64,000 nucleotides of DNA from Chionis minor (GCA_013398295.1 VZSF01003226.1:310001-374000), one strand, 5' to 3'. Counted from the first letter of the stretch, positions 1 to 11,815 are shown. The notes: a model not told the origin generated them from the letters alone. Translations and numbers: made by a program.

Positions 1-1165
1 ACACATCTACTGCATATTCTTGACCAAAATAGTCACCAAAAAGGCAAGTAGCATATCGATTATCACACTTTCAGGATTAGGAACAAAATTACAGGGCAAT
101 ATTAAGATATATATTCAAATGCAGAAAGCTAAACCAACACAAAATTAACCATCCCCTAGTGAGTATAAAGTAGTCCTCACACAAATACAGAGCAAATTAA
201 GATGATTCTCACTTCAGCGTCCTAATATACCTGTGCAGTGTGACTGTCCATTGAGTGACTGATTTAATCTATCTGGCAACAGTTTTTACAGGCATGCTTT
301 TGAAGTTCTTGGATCTTCTTGCTGTGGCCCAGAATAAGTAAGGCAACAAGAACAAACAGAAATCAACGTGCTGTTTTCTGTGTACTATACTGGCTGAGCT
401 TACACTGCTCCTCCTCTGGAGCAATCTCTGGTGATTGCACCAAAGCTGCTCCAGAACGTGTTGGCAACCACGGTTCAGGACAGACATGAACCTTTTACAA
501 TGAAACCCTGCACTATGCAAAAGCAGCTTTGTTTCAGTTAAGAAAGAAAATTAAATATTCTGCGAATGAACTGTATGGTTGTTATCAGGATCTGATCTAT
601 TCCAGTTCTTAAAATCAGGAGTTGTTCACAGGAATGGCTCTGCTTGTTGTGCCCAGGAGGGTATGGGTTGGAGTGTGGATCTCCTGACTCCGGCCTTGCA
701 TATTTCAGCACTTGTGGTTGGAAGAACTTGGCCTCAAAGCCACCAAATCATTTGATGACTCCGGGGTTTACTCAGGTACTGTTATAGGGTCGGGGTGCAG
801 GTTTGTAAATGGAGCTCAAGCAGAGATGTAGGGAGGAGGTGAATGTGCTACCAAATGGGAGCAAACATGCCCAAGACATTTCTGAGCTGCTCTTCTGATT
901 CTTGGCAGCAGCCTGAGAAAAGGCAGCAGCATGTGGTAGGGCTGGGGCAATAAGGACAGTAGGAGGAGGGCAAGGATGTAGGTAGAGAGGATGGATGCCC
1001 CTCACATCAAATATTTCACTTTATTTGAAAAAAAAAATCACCGAGTGACTGGGTGCAGAGAAAGTAAAGCTATTCTGACTCCTTTTCCTAGCAATCCATC
1101 CAAAATGTTTTGGAGGTGAAAAACATAAAGCTGCTCTTAGCCTCTTATATTCAAACCAGGGATTG

Positions 1166-1202
1166 AAAAAAAAAAACAAAGGAAAAAAAAGAAAAAAAAA
1201 AA
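1166..1202. repeat. A-rich low-complexity tract
   Basis: Runs of 8 to 11 A broken by single G or C bases. The tract is purine-only for nearly its whole length. No LINE or SINE body could be recognised next to it, so it is listed as simple sequence and not as a retroposon tail. Confidence 0.8.
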
Positions 1203-1339
1203 GAGTCCCATGAGCCATGAGCAAATGCAGCCTGGCTTTTTGTAGATCCCTGACATGTAGCTGATTGACTTCTGTGGCTAAACTTAAGCTCCAATTTTAG
1301 TTTTCCCTGAGCGGATTGCCTATTTCCTACTGAAATGGG

Positions 1340-1385
1340 AAAAAAAACCCCAAAACAACCCCCCCCAAAAAAACAACAAAAAGAG
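1340..1385. repeat. A/C-only low-complexity tract
   Basis: A stretch made almost entirely of A and C, with alternating A runs and C runs including eight consecutive C. It lies 140 bp from the A-rich tract at 1166-1202. No function is suggested. Confidence 0.75.
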
Positions 1386-3334
1386 AAACACTGCGGTTTT
1401 TTGTTGGATGACGGTACTTGCAAGCTCTTTATCTTCTAATAGGCCACTGGTTTTCCCCTTTAAGCAGCTACAGCCAAAATTTGTCGGGCAAGTTCAATAG
1501 CGGAATGGGGAAGAAAAGCCAACAACTCAGCACACAAACATAGGCTGTGGGGTTGCCAAACCCACCAGTCCTCTTCCAAGCACTCCACTCACCAGCCCAC
1601 GGAACCAGAATGAAAACTGTCACTAGTGGATGTACCTGATCCTGAGGACTGCATGGACAGGAGAATGCAGGCACTGTCTCCATACTAGCCAGCCAAAGGA
1701 GCATCTAGTCACTTAATAAGACATGCTGAGCAGAGGCAACCATCCCTAAGTCAGCCAGCTAGGCTTCCAGTTTTAGCATGCAAAATCAGACAAAAAAATT
1801 TCTTACATAGGCCCATCTAGCTCGAGTAGACCTTTCTCCCATTTTTGCAGCTGCAGTTCCCGAGCATGTTAGACACTTGAAGAGATTTGATTTATTTTCA
1901 TACTCAAGTGTTGTAAATAATTGGAGATCATCTGCTTGTGATTGCCCATTTTTGACACTTGTAAACTTACCGTTGTGTTCAAAATGAGTATGACAAAAGA
2001 ATGCTGTCACAATAGAGGTATTATTTTTCTATTTATCTACAGGGAAAAAACCTGTTCCTGGTATAGCATTAGCAGCAAATGAGATACTTAAATGATCTTC
2101 ATAGATTTGTGCCTCAGTCTAACTTTCTATGCTTAATATTGCACTTCAGAACATATGATTTTATTTGAGTATTAAAATTGAGCCTAAACAACAGACATGC
2201 TAAATAAAAAATTGCATTGAAAGAAATCACGTAACACTTATTTCAGGAATCCAAAATGGGAATGCAACTTATCCTTGATCAATTGAAGGATTTTCAGTTT
2301 TAAGGCAATGGAAACAGCACGTGGGGTTCCTAACTACCCTGAATTTAATCCATCATTTCCAAATGTTACCTGTCATGGAAGACACTATCCTGCAAAGACC
2401 TCAGCTTCTACTGCAGAGCACTGAAAAACTGTAATTCTTATTGGATTGATAGGTTTTGAGGTTTCCTGGAGTCTGAAGGATCACTCTTTGGGGCATAACA
2501 TATCCTGTTGCTATCAAAGAACAACGGAAATGCAGTCATCAAAGTTACTGAGATCACCTTTAATTATAGGAACACACGCAGTTTTGATCTGTGACACTGC
2601 CTTGCCAGATCACACCATTACCCATCAAGCGTGTGCTTACCCGATGTATTTTCAGGTGCCTCAAAAACACCCCAGAAACACTGTAGAAAGCCCTGCTGCT
2701 ACAGGAAATATCATTTTAAGCCTCATTGTCTCTGTGTCTGCTCATTAATTTCTTTTTTACTTGATGTGTAGTTCAATGGTTTTGTTACTGACACAACTGT
2801 CTAACTGCTTGGAGAATCTTGCTCAACTACTGGTCTCAGTGGTTATCATATGGCAGTAAGCTCTATGGGTCATTAATTCAGTCCTAAACAGAAGAATACC
2901 TCTGTATGTTTCAGGTATTTTGCATTTCAACTGCATTAAATATCCCCTTAAACATACCACCTGATAGTCTTCCTCTGTTCCACAATTTCACCTGTCTTTC
3001 ATACCCTTTTTCACCTCTTCTCTGAAACAAAGTGTCCCTGACTATGCAGCTTATATTCCTATGGGAAACTTTCATTGCCTCTAACCATTTCTGTAAGGAG
3101 TCCCTAAACAGGTAAAATGTTATAAAAGGCACTGAAACAGGGTAAAATATTTTTATATGCCTGTGCATGTTGCTGTGTGCATATATGCACATGCAGAATA
3201 TCCAAAGCGTTGGCACTTCAGAGGTATAACATCACAACACTGTACAGAAAATCAGAATCATAGGACTATTTTATTAGGTATTAGTGCTTCTACAAATTCA
3301 GCTCTGTAGATAGGTGAATATTTTATGTCAGTAC

Positions 3335-3835
3335 ATAGAATCATAGAATCATCTATGTCAGAAGGGACCTTTAAGATCATGGAGTCCAACTGCTAACCTG
3401 ACACTGACAAAACCACCCGTAAACCATGTCCCTCAGCACCACGTCTACACATCTCTTAAATACCTCCAGGGATGGTGATTCCACCACTTCCCTGGGCAGC
3501 CTGTTCCAAGGTTGGATAACCCTTTCGGTGAAGAAATTTTTCCTAATATCCATCCTAAACCTCCCCTGGCGCAACTTGAGGCCATTTCCTCTTGTCCTAT
3601 TGCCTGCAACATTGAAAAAGAGTCCAACTCCCACCTCGCTATAACCTCCTTTCAGGTAGTTGTAGAGAGTGATAAGGTCTCCCCTCAATCTTCTCTTCTC
3701 CAGCCTAAACAATCCCAGTTCCCTCAGCTGCTCCTCATAGAACTTGTGCTCCAGACCTCTCACCAGCTTCGTTGCTCTTCTTTGGACACGCTCCAGCACC
3801 TCAATGTCTTTCTTGTACACAGATGTACTTGTGCA
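3335..3835 (-). mobile_element. CR1 LINE, 5'-truncated 3' end, minus orientation
   Basis: The plus strand opens with the repeated 'atagaatc' units that are the reverse complement of the CR1 3' terminus (ATTCTATGATT type). It continues through the usual 'gaagggacctttaagatcatggag' block (positions 3360-3385) and the conserved 3' untranslated segment into the end of ORF2. About 500 bp survive, a typical length for a CR1 copy truncated at its 5' end during target-primed reverse transcription. The open frame inside it is described separately. CR1 is the dominant interspersed repeat of birds and other sauropsids, so the copy also helps identify the host clade. I did not assign a subfamily. Confidence 0.95.
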
Positions 3836-3856
3836 CTCCCACCCATGCACCCACAC
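3377..3856 (-). pseudogene. CR1 ORF2 C-terminal fragment (reverse transcriptase protein tail)
   Basis: This open frame of 159 codons reads the C-terminal end of the CR1 ORF2 polyprotein. Characteristic CR1 blocks appear in order: [17 protein letters not shown] near residues 20-37, [18 protein letters not shown] near 45-62, [16 protein letters not shown] near 86-101, and [18 protein letters not shown] near 117-134. In full-length CR1 this segment lies downstream of the endonuclease and reverse transcriptase core, which are both absent. The first dozen or so residues (about 3820-3856) look like host flank and not CR1. The frame has no stop or frameshift across the whole CR1 part, which is unusual for an old copy, but with no N-terminal two thirds it cannot make an active enzyme. 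It is a dead fragment. Confidence 0.9.
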
Positions 3857-6156
3857 ATTATGTCTGAAGATACCTTATGCATGTGTAATGAAGTATGTTA
3901 CATATGCAATGTAGTATTATTTTTATTATTACTTATTTTCTCATTTAGACTTCCAGTCACACTTTGATCATCACTGCAGATAAAGAACACTTCGGTGAAT
4001 TTTTTTAAGGACCTTCACCACCCCAAGTTTGTTTTCTTTTTCATTTTAAAACTAGCAATATTGTCCATGATACTGTTTTGTTGACATATTCCATCATCCT
4101 ACTACCAGCTTACCTCGCTTTGTTAGGTCCCTTGGTTAGGTGTTTTTCACACTCTATTGCACTTCAGGTGAGCTCTTCTGTCATTTGAAATGTATTTGAC
4201 AGCATTCATAGTGCAACTCTGCAGTCATCACTTGGCTGGCCTTTTGCCAGCACTGCATCTGGGTATTTACTTATATTCCTTGCTTTTTCATGGCTTGCCA
4301 TTCTGTAATCATGCTTCTCCCATGTCGTGAGTTCTTAATTTCCTTAACAGCCCCCATTTCAGCAATTTTGGCAAATGTAGTTTTTAAAAGTCCAAATAAA
4401 TTATTACAGATTATTTTATTTTAGACATTACTATGCTAGCATGTGCAATCAATTGTCAGTAGATTGAAAACACCGCTTTCTTTTGTAGCATCTATGTTGA
4501 TTTGTATTATGTATCTTGATCTTCATATTGGTTTCTAATGACTTTAATTATTGTTTCATCCTGGTACTCAATACTGACACTGGACAAACTTATTTATAAT
4601 TTCCACTGTTACCACAGAGCCTTTGTTAGAGGTAGGACTGAAATTTGCTACCCTAAGGTCTGATGTTAAAATAACTTTGTGTACTTTGTTAACAACACGA
4701 CCATTTCATTCTTGTGTTTCCGCAGAATACTTGGCGGAGCAGCAGCCAAGTTTTCTTTTAAATACACTACTGCTTAATATAGCAGCTTGTTCTAACATTT
4801 CTTCTTTTGACACCTCAGTCTCACAAGGTTTCAGCTGTATTAGCTGGAAAATGGCTATTTCCAAAGTTTTTTGTAGTCAAAATGTGCACGAGAAAATAAT
4901 TCTATTTGAAGAATTCATCTACCTCCTTTAAATCTTTAAAGGCACAGGAATGAGACAGAGGCAGCACAATAAAGTATGACCCTAACCAAATACTCACAGG
5001 TGTGTCTGGGAGAGAGGGAAAGGAGAAACCTGGGTTCAAATCCCTGATCTGTGCTTTTGATCCGAGGACCAAACGGTCATGAAGTATGCAAATCAAGCAG
5101 AGTCTCTGGATTTTGGCAACACCACACTATAACATTAACAAGTTATTTGTCCTTATTGAAGAACAGTGTATGTAGACAAGCCCTTATTAATTTTCTCCAT
5201 TTCTATATACTTAAATGCTAATTACTTTCTCTGACAACTAAGAATACCCCCATCTCAGGGTAACCTTCAGGCTCTCACCTGGAGAGAGAATTTCACACTT
5301 CAAGTGAAACCTCTCTATCTGCAATTATCCTGCATCTCACTGGAAGCTGGAGTACCTGAAGAAGCAAACAAAGCCAAGGAAGAACTGTTGCCACCAGTGC
5401 TTTTGAATGACCAATTTTTGTTCTCAGATATTTCCAAAAAGGAGAACATCTGCTTGGTCTTTTGAGGAAGAACTGCCCTGGCTTCTCTGGAAACTTACTC
5501 CAGGAGGGGACTCACAGGTATGAAGGCATCTCTAGTTAGCCCAAAATAAGACTGACTGGAGGGAAGGAGATCTAAAGCTCTGTGAATCTCTATTGCTAGT
5601 TGCTACCTAGACATCTCTTGTTTTGGCCTTTACAGGTTCTCTTCTTTGGTGTCAATTCTCCTCACACATTGTAGGAAGTGCAGACATACTTCCTGAAGGA
5701 AAACTCCTACTGGGTGGAAGAATACCTTGTAAATCCTCCTTGTGAGCACAGACTGAAGTTATTTGTTACTGTTTAAGCACATCGACTACATCCAACTATG
5801 TCTCTTTAGCTCCCTCGCTTCTGCAAAGTCCTGGCAAGATCCCACACTGGACCTGCCAATGATTTTCTTCAGGCAATATACCTTTGCTCACTTGGAAGCT
5901 GATTTTCTACTTTTTTTTCCTCTTCCTTCACCTTAAGGCATTAACACTATTGCTAACTTGGAAGAGTATGTGCCTCATAAAGCAATTTTGTAAACTTCCA
6001 GTACAGCTGCTAACTAGAGAGCTGCTTCATGTCTGCAGGTGAGCTCCCCAGTAAGTGGCTGCAGCTGGTGAACGATACAAGCATGAGGCGGAAGAGTCAG
6101 CCTACAATAACGAGGAAGATTTCCGAGTCAGAGGAGGAGAGGAACCTAATGCATTG
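3836..6156. other. Gene-free stretch
   Basis: A+T-rich DNA with no supportable exon. A possible relic of a tRNA-derived SINE is listed at 4975-5062. Short frames such as the one near 4623-4931 have no recognisable domain and look accidental. Confidence 0.6.
4975..5062 (+). repeat. Possible tRNA-derived SINE relic
   Basis: Positions 5030-5045 read 'cctgggttcaaatccctg', which matches a pol III B-box (GGTTCRANNCC) in the sentence-like context seen in MIR and CORE-type SINEs. The flanks are too diverged for me to find an A-box or a tail. It may be a chance match. The folded structure of a tRNA gene is not present. Confidence 0.3.
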
Positions 6157-6236
6157 GATCATAGAATGGTTTAGGTTGGAAGGGACCTTGAAGATTATCT
6201 AGTTCTAACCTCCCTCCACCATGGGCAAGGACACCT
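6157..6236 (-). mobile_element. CR1 LINE 3'-end fragment, minus orientation
   Basis: About 80 bp match the reverse complement of a CR1 3' end: 'gatcatagaatggtttaggttggaagggacc' spans 6157-6187. It continues with a diverged 'cctccaccatgggcaaggacacctc' block characteristic of one CR1 group. The copy is much shorter than the one at 3335 and fades into unique DNA near 6236. Confidence 0.9.
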
Positions 6237-8363
6237 CCTACTAGACTAGGATGGAGAAGGACCAGCAGGAGCTTCTCTAGAGGGAGTGGAATAACGAAGA
6301 AAACCCTTTGACTCAGAACTAGCCTAAAAGTGAATATGAGCAAGTTCTTTCTGGCTGGATTTCGTCACTTGTTAAAAGATTAAAAATAGCAAGGATCCCT
6401 TAAATCCTACATTCTCTTACTTAGTCAGCCCTTCCTCTGTGGTCCTGAGGGAAGCAGGACTCAAAAAGACTAGCAAATATAAGGCTTCCATTGAACTCTA
6501 AGCTCCTGTTGACAGATATTTCGGTCTGTAGGGAAGGAGGATTTGGTCAGTTGTTCTTCCATGCCCTCTTTCTTGGAAACTTTAAACAAAACAGAGTAAA
6601 ATCTCATTAAGAAAGTCAGTTAATCAAAGCAAGGCAGAAGAAAAGCTCCATCAAATTGTGCTAGACTGAGGGAAGGCATGTTTGCATGAATATTCATAGG
6701 AAACTCTTCTGCTACCTCAGCCTGACAGCCTCTGTTTATTCAAAAGTGAAGTTACAAGTCACTAGATAAACTAATCAAAGGACTTGCTCTATAACTTTGT
6801 CATATATTGTTCATGAAGTTGGACGTTTACTCTTTTCCCTTGAGTCATTTCATACTGAAATGGAGTTCTAGCCTAGCATTTCATTAGATTCATAAGCAAT
6901 ACAAGCTGAAATAAATGAATAAAGGCAGAAAGGTATTGAATTTTTTGCAGCCAACTTTCCGATTGGAATGTTTTTTCATTTCTGTAGAGAATTCAAATGT
7001 TGCCTGTGTTTTACCAATACAAAATATGAATCTACACACATTTTTATCCATTTCATGGAGCACTGACTCTAGAAATTTGCCTATATACATAAGATGACAT
7101 AAGGCAATAAAGGGAAAGTGTCATAGTCGCTCTTAATTTCACAGAGCAACTACAGCAGCAGGAAATGCAGTTACCAGCAAATAACACAGTGGCCCGAAGG
7201 TGAACATACGGTATTTGTCATACCTCTCAGCTGTGAAACTTGCCAATATGGCCATAGGAGGGAAAAAAAAACCCAAAAGAAACTATTTCATTTCAGTGGA
7301 GTGTATTACTGGTTTGATGTAAGTAAATCCTGTTATCAAAGGCTGGAAGTTAAATTAAAAGACAAGTGTAGAATATTTTGAAACATTTAAAATGAAAAAA
7401 TTATCTCACTGAATTGCAGGAGACCATGTGATCTCTCACTGTAATCAATTGAAATAATTGAAATTCAGACTGTTTAATTATACCCCAGTTCAGCAAATAA
7501 TAATTTTTATCTCATTGTACTCATATGAAAGATGGTGTGGGCGAGCATATGGATCTTAAAGATGATTAAATTAGTGACTAATTTACTGCAAGAAGAGAAG
7601 AAAACAGACATATAAATAAAAGTTGGGAAAGAAAAATGTCTTTTCTTTTACAGATAGCATATGACTAAAAATAGAGTACACACAAAATTTAATATTTTAG
7701 CTAAACATAGAGAGGCTCATATTTAAGATATAATATTCCCTGACATCTCAGCACAGCTGATACCTGATTAGGTAAGGATGGTGGATCTTGGCTCTTCTGC
7801 TAATGAGGTCTATGGCTAAGCAGACTGGTGGTTATGCTTTCAATTAACAATTTCCACTTACTGTGAGACTTTCAGTGGGCCAGCTGCTCTCTTTGATCCT
7901 GGGGGGACAATACCACAAATATAATAATGCACCTTTCTTGTAAGGAAGGAGTTTGCCTTTTCGGAACACACAGAAGCTGCTGTGGCCAAGACAGCGAAGA
8001 AGATATGCCAAAAAATAGGGTCCAAAAGCCTTATTTAGCTGGGCAAACAAAGGACCAAGTTTTCCAAAGTGCTCAGCTGGCAATAATTTCCCTTCAAGAG
8101 ACAGCTGATGAGAGCTCAGCACTTTCAGAAAGAGGTTACTTAAGCATGCGTGTTGGAAAGTTTGCCTCAAGTGCATGGGATTGCAAAATGAAAGTGTCTT
8201 CTTTCCTTATACCAAAATCAGAGTGAAAATAAAGCTGACTGAAATGATGGTTAGCTGATTAATCTCAATAATTTGCTGTCACCGGACCTTATTGAGGCTG
8301 AGGGCTGTGTACAAAGTGCTGTATGTGCAAAGTTGTCTTAGTTTAAAAACACTTAGTGATTAT
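6237..8363. other. Gene-free stretch
   Basis: A+T-rich DNA with no recognisable gene or repeat. Overlapping frames on both strands at 7844-8226 encode nothing recognisable. Confidence 0.6.
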
Positions 8364-8735
8364 CATAGGCTGATGGGGTAATTCAGGCTGGGAGGGTTCT
8401 CGGGAGGCCTCCAGTCCATCTCCTGGCCCAAAACAGGGCCAGCTCTAGGGGCAGAGCAGTATGCTCACGGCTTGGAACAGCTGGGGCTTGAAACCCACCA
8501 AGGATGGAGATGGCACAGCCTCTCAGGGTGACCTGCTCCACGGCCTCCCCCATGGGGAGAGAGTTTCTGCCTATACCCAGCCCGAAACTCCCTCATTTCA
8601 ACTTGTGCCTGTTGCCTCTTGCCCTCCCGCACTGCAATGCTGTGAGGAGCCTGACTCCATCTCCTCCATGACCTCCTTGTAGGTACCGGGAGGTGGCCAT
8701 CAGGTGCCCCCAAAGCCATCCTCGATTCGCGAAGT
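8364..8735 (-). mobile_element. CR1 LINE, 5'-truncated, diverged, minus orientation
   Basis: The full order of CR1 3'-end landmarks can be followed on the plus strand. These are a degraded 'atcatagg' terminus, 'attcaggctgggaggg' at 8382, the 'caaaacagggccagctctagg' block near 8430, 'ccaaggatggagatggcaca' near 8498, 'tcaacttgtgcctgttgcctcttg' near 8598 and a degraded 'atcaggtgcccccaaagcc' at its end. Divergence and small indels are clearly greater than in the copy at 3335, so this is an older insertion. It borders the CpG-rich patch that begins about 200 bp to its right. Confidence 0.88.
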
Positions 8736-9086
8736 GGGTCCGTGGCTGTAAAAGCCAAATCTGCCACTGGCAGCAGCCGTGCAGCCAGCTAAAGCCCCTT
8801 CCCCTCGGTGGCAGGATCCAGGAGAAAAGCACCAGGACCACCCCTGGCCATGGCAGAGGTGCTTGTGTGGGGCAGTGGTCCAAGGGCCTGTCTGAGCCCC
8901 TGGCAGCGGGCCAGGCTGGGAGACACGCCACCTCTGCCCCTGGGGACATGGCGAAGGCCACGGGCAGCTGGGCAGAGGGGGTCAGGCCGCGGCCGGAGGT
9001 GCCCCCTCGCCCCCGGCATTGCCCTCCTCCCCGGCGGCCTCCCACCATGACTCGCTCCGCTGGCACCGCCCTCGCAGCAAAGTTTT

Positions 9087-9245
9087 AAACTGGTTCGGCT
9101 AAACCCCGCTAATTTTAGCTATGAACTCTAGTAAACTGGTTTAAATTCGGCTTACGGTGACTCAGCTGGCATTCATAAACACTAGCGTAACAAAAAACTA
9201 ATTTTAAATCTGTCGCCTTGTGTACGGTTGCATCAGTTTAACCGG
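9087..9245. promoter_or_regulatory. Cluster of three grainyhead-like (GRHL) motifs
   Basis: The sequence 'aaactggtt' occurs at 9087-9095 and again at 9133-9141. A related inverse form, 'cagtttaaccgg', lies at 9234-9245. The GRHL1-3 consensus is AACCGGTT with tolerated AACTGGTT variants, so these are three plausible sites inside 160 bp. Binding is inferred from the motif only. Confidence 0.35.
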
Positions 9246-9441
9246 AGCGGCTCGCAGGCAGATTTAAGCTAAGCTGGTGCTGCCTGGTTGCAGAAGAGCC
9301 TAGGTCCGGAGGAGCTGACGTGCTGATACGACTGAGACCGTCGGCTGCAATTATAAAATACTTCAGCTCGGGTATCTTCCTGCTGCAGGGTACACACTAA
9401 TCACCCGCCGCCGTACCAAAGAAGCCTTTCTTCCTTCGGGT

Positions 9442-9462
9442 GCTCTCGGTGGCACCGAGAGC
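9442..9462. repeat. Perfect 10-bp inverted repeat with 1-nt centre
   Basis: The left arm gctctcggtg (9442-9451) is exactly complementary in reverse to caccgagagc (9453-9462), with a single G between them. It sits in the CpG-rich patch. It is too tight at the centre to form a normal RNA hairpin, so a dimeric protein site or chance is more likely. Confidence 0.85.
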
Positions 9463-9560
9463 GAACAAACGCCTTCCTCCCAAAACACCCGCTGTCGTCC
9501 GGGACCTCGCAAAGGCTTGTGAGCTGGACAGACCGCTGCCCGCTTCCATAAAATAATTAA

Positions 9561-10040
9561 AATTCTCCAGTAAAACATGGTGATGTTATCATCAAATTGG
9601 GACCAGATCCAAAGTAATAGAGAGCATGGAACAAGCGGTCCCCTTCCGCCGGATCAGATGCCTTTCTTGGCATTAATTGGGAGTGCGTCAGCAGGGGAGG
9701 TAACTCTGTTAGCTAAATGAATAACGTTACTGAAGTTTCTCAGGTAGTCTGTGCCAAATCTGTGTTTAATCGGGCTGACTTGGAAAAGCTGTAAAGGATC
9801 ATTTTATTAATCTCTAAGGTCAGGATTTTAGCAAGGATTTTGAATTATTAAAGAAACTGACTGATAATTGGGGCGGGAGGTAGAGTCACTCTCAGCTTTG
9901 AAATCACAGCGTCAGCAAAACTTTCTTGAGACGTGTTACTGGATTCAAAGGGGCTGAAACATGCATTTAGACACGAGAACTGCATTTTCTGTTGAATAAT
10001 TTAAAATACAGCCATAGAATCCGTCTGGATCCAGCAGGTT
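9561..10040. promoter_or_regulatory. Candidate conserved non-coding stretch
   Basis: This stretch has no repeat and no coding frame. It contains several homeodomain-type TAAT cores, for example around 9550-9560, 9670-9680 and 9865-9870. It directly follows the CpG-rich patch. The texture resembles vertebrate developmental enhancers, but conservation cannot be seen from one genome, so this is a suggestion only. Confidence 0.25.
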
Positions 10041-11529
10041 TTAGGGTTTGCTGAACTAAATTGTCCATGCTACTTTCATTACTTAAGAGACACAGGTACA
10101 CCACTGTAACCAGAGACTTAATGTTTCCTGAATTCCATTAAATGAAAATCATCAAACATGAAGCCGTACCAACTTGAACAGTTGTACGGAGCTGTAAAAC
10201 ATGACTTTGAGAGTTTTGCCTGAGAACTCCTCAGGGATGCAGGCAGAGAAGGAAGAGAGGTCTCCTGTTGAGACTACCTCTTGGCGTTGGTGGCACGAGA
10301 GACCTCCTTTCTGCATTGCCACAAGCTTCCTTCTCCCCGTAAGGACAAGTCATCTATCCTGGACTTGGTTCTTCTGGGCAGGAGGCAAGCTGCAAGACTC
10401 CTTGATCTTTTTTCACTAGCTGCTGGTCTCATCTCTTCTTGTCCCTTTTGTAGGCCGCATGATTAACAAGGAAGTTACTCTAGGCAGCCTCCATCCTGAA
10501 CAACATAAGCACTAGAAGTTTTCATTCCCTTTCCACTTCTCTAAGGAGCAGAAGTTGACTCTTCCATCCAACTCTGAACAGATGGGGAGATGTGGATCAT
10601 ACACCACAGATGCAAGAGAAAGATCAAAGGAAGCAACATCCCCTAAAGATCTGATCTAGCACTCAGACCGGTCGGGGAAAAATTCCTATGGTTTAAAGGA
10701 GATTTTAGTGCCACATTATTATTGTGAACTCATTCCACCTGCATGGAGATACAGGTTGGTCTAGCTCAGCTTGTTTAAGGGGAAAAGAGATTCACTGAAG
10801 CTCTGCTCACCGCAGCAATGCAGCTATGGCTGACTGGACTTCGCTCAGCCTAATAATCCAGGCATTTAACTAAAACATTGTAACATCAATCACCTGCTGT
10901 CACTAAAATCCAGCATCACTTGAGGAGATGAAAGTGATAACGTCTGAAGTGTTGTAAGATTTCTTTCCTTCCCCCGTCTCTGCACCCCCCATGACTGAAA
11001 TTGCATCCAATTGTATGGAAGGGAAAAAAATTATATTCCTATAGTGTTTCTGACCTAAGGTCATTGCTATCTTATTGGAAGTGAAAGCATGCATCCAGAC
11101 TTCGTTTTCTTTTAATAAGAGCGAAACACTTGCTATGTACTTTCTTCTACTCAAGAATTATATTGCACAGAAGGCATATATATCCCCTAATAAAGTCTTT
11201 TTCCATTTTTCCATTGCCTTTACTTTCTCAGCATCAGCCTTTGAAAACAACTTTAATAGTTCTCTGAATGAGAACAGTCTTTTTTTTCCATCGCTTTAAG
11301 CTCTTTCCTGTGTACAAACTGATATGTTTGGAAAGGCAATATGCTTTCAGATTATTAAAAAATAGTTATGTTATTGTTTTTGCAAAGACCAGCAGCCACA
11401 AGATGTTATTAAATGTATTTCTGAATATATTTAATATTCAATTACAAAGCAGAAGAGATGGCTCAAAACAAATCTCAGGACGGGCAGACTCATTTGGGAA
11501 ATGCCATCTCCAAACGGAAGATTTTTAGC
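10041..11529. other. Gene-free stretch
   Basis: No supportable exon, RNA gene or repeat was seen. Small frames at 10201-10466 and 11075-11528 encode no recognisable protein. Confidence 0.6.
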
Positions 11530-11815
11530 CATGAGGGCAGTAAGCCAGTGGAATATGATCCCGAAGGACATAAGCAGCGTTCTATTGTCTAGAGACTCTA
11601 AATCTAAAATGGAACCAAACCCCTAGCTACTCACTTCGTCAGGGATAGGATTTCACTCTGAATATTTTTCAAACACAGTATCTAACCAAGGTGCTTGAAC
11701 TCGTGGTTTTCATGAAAAAAATGAGTGATGTTTTAGGGGCTGTTTTGTGCAGGTTGGAGTAAATGTTCCTAATGGATGGAGTAGAGGATTTAAAATCTCT
11801 AAAGGATTCTATGAG
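11530..11815 (+). mobile_element. Ancient CR1/L3-like LINE relic
   Basis: The segment starts with 'gcagtaagccagtggaat' (11539-11556), resembling the 'gtggaat' block near the end of L3/CR1-type ORF2. It ends with a degraded 'aggttggagtaaatg' near 11751-11765 and 'aaggattctatgag' at 11801-11814. The order of landmarks is right for a plus-orientated 3' end, but similarity is low throughout. An alignment against a repeat library would settle it. Confidence 0.4.

Larger units (their letters stand above)
1..3334. other. Gene-free stretch
   Basis: No exon with good splice sites and no recognisable protein was found on either strand. The open frames here are short and partly made of homopolymer-encoded Phe/Lys runs. 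The stretch holds A-rich low-complexity DNA (listed separately) and otherwise unremarkable single-copy-looking sequence. It could be intergenic or deep intronic; the sequence does not decide between these. Confidence 0.6.
8960..9560. promoter_or_regulatory. CpG-rich patch (candidate orphan CpG island)
   Basis: CpG dinucleotides are frequent here, for example around 8990-9070, 9240-9350 and 9400-9500, against a background in which they are rare. In birds such unmethylated patches usually mark promoters or strong enhancers. I could not find an adjoining first exon with a convincing donor and start codon on either strand, so a transcript is not claimed. The patch contains three grainyhead-like motifs and a palindrome, both listed separately. 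Boundaries are by eye; I did not compute an observed/expected CpG ratio. Confidence 0.5.

Noticed and set aside
5030..5045. B-box-like sequence suggesting a tRNA gene
   Set aside because: No cloverleaf arms, anticodon loop or A-box at the right distance. At most it is a SINE relic, and it is listed as such with low confidence.
8593..9088. Frames of 131-157 codons on both strands
   Set aside because: They run through the diverged CR1 copy into the CpG-rich patch, where stop codons are rare. No domain is recognisable.
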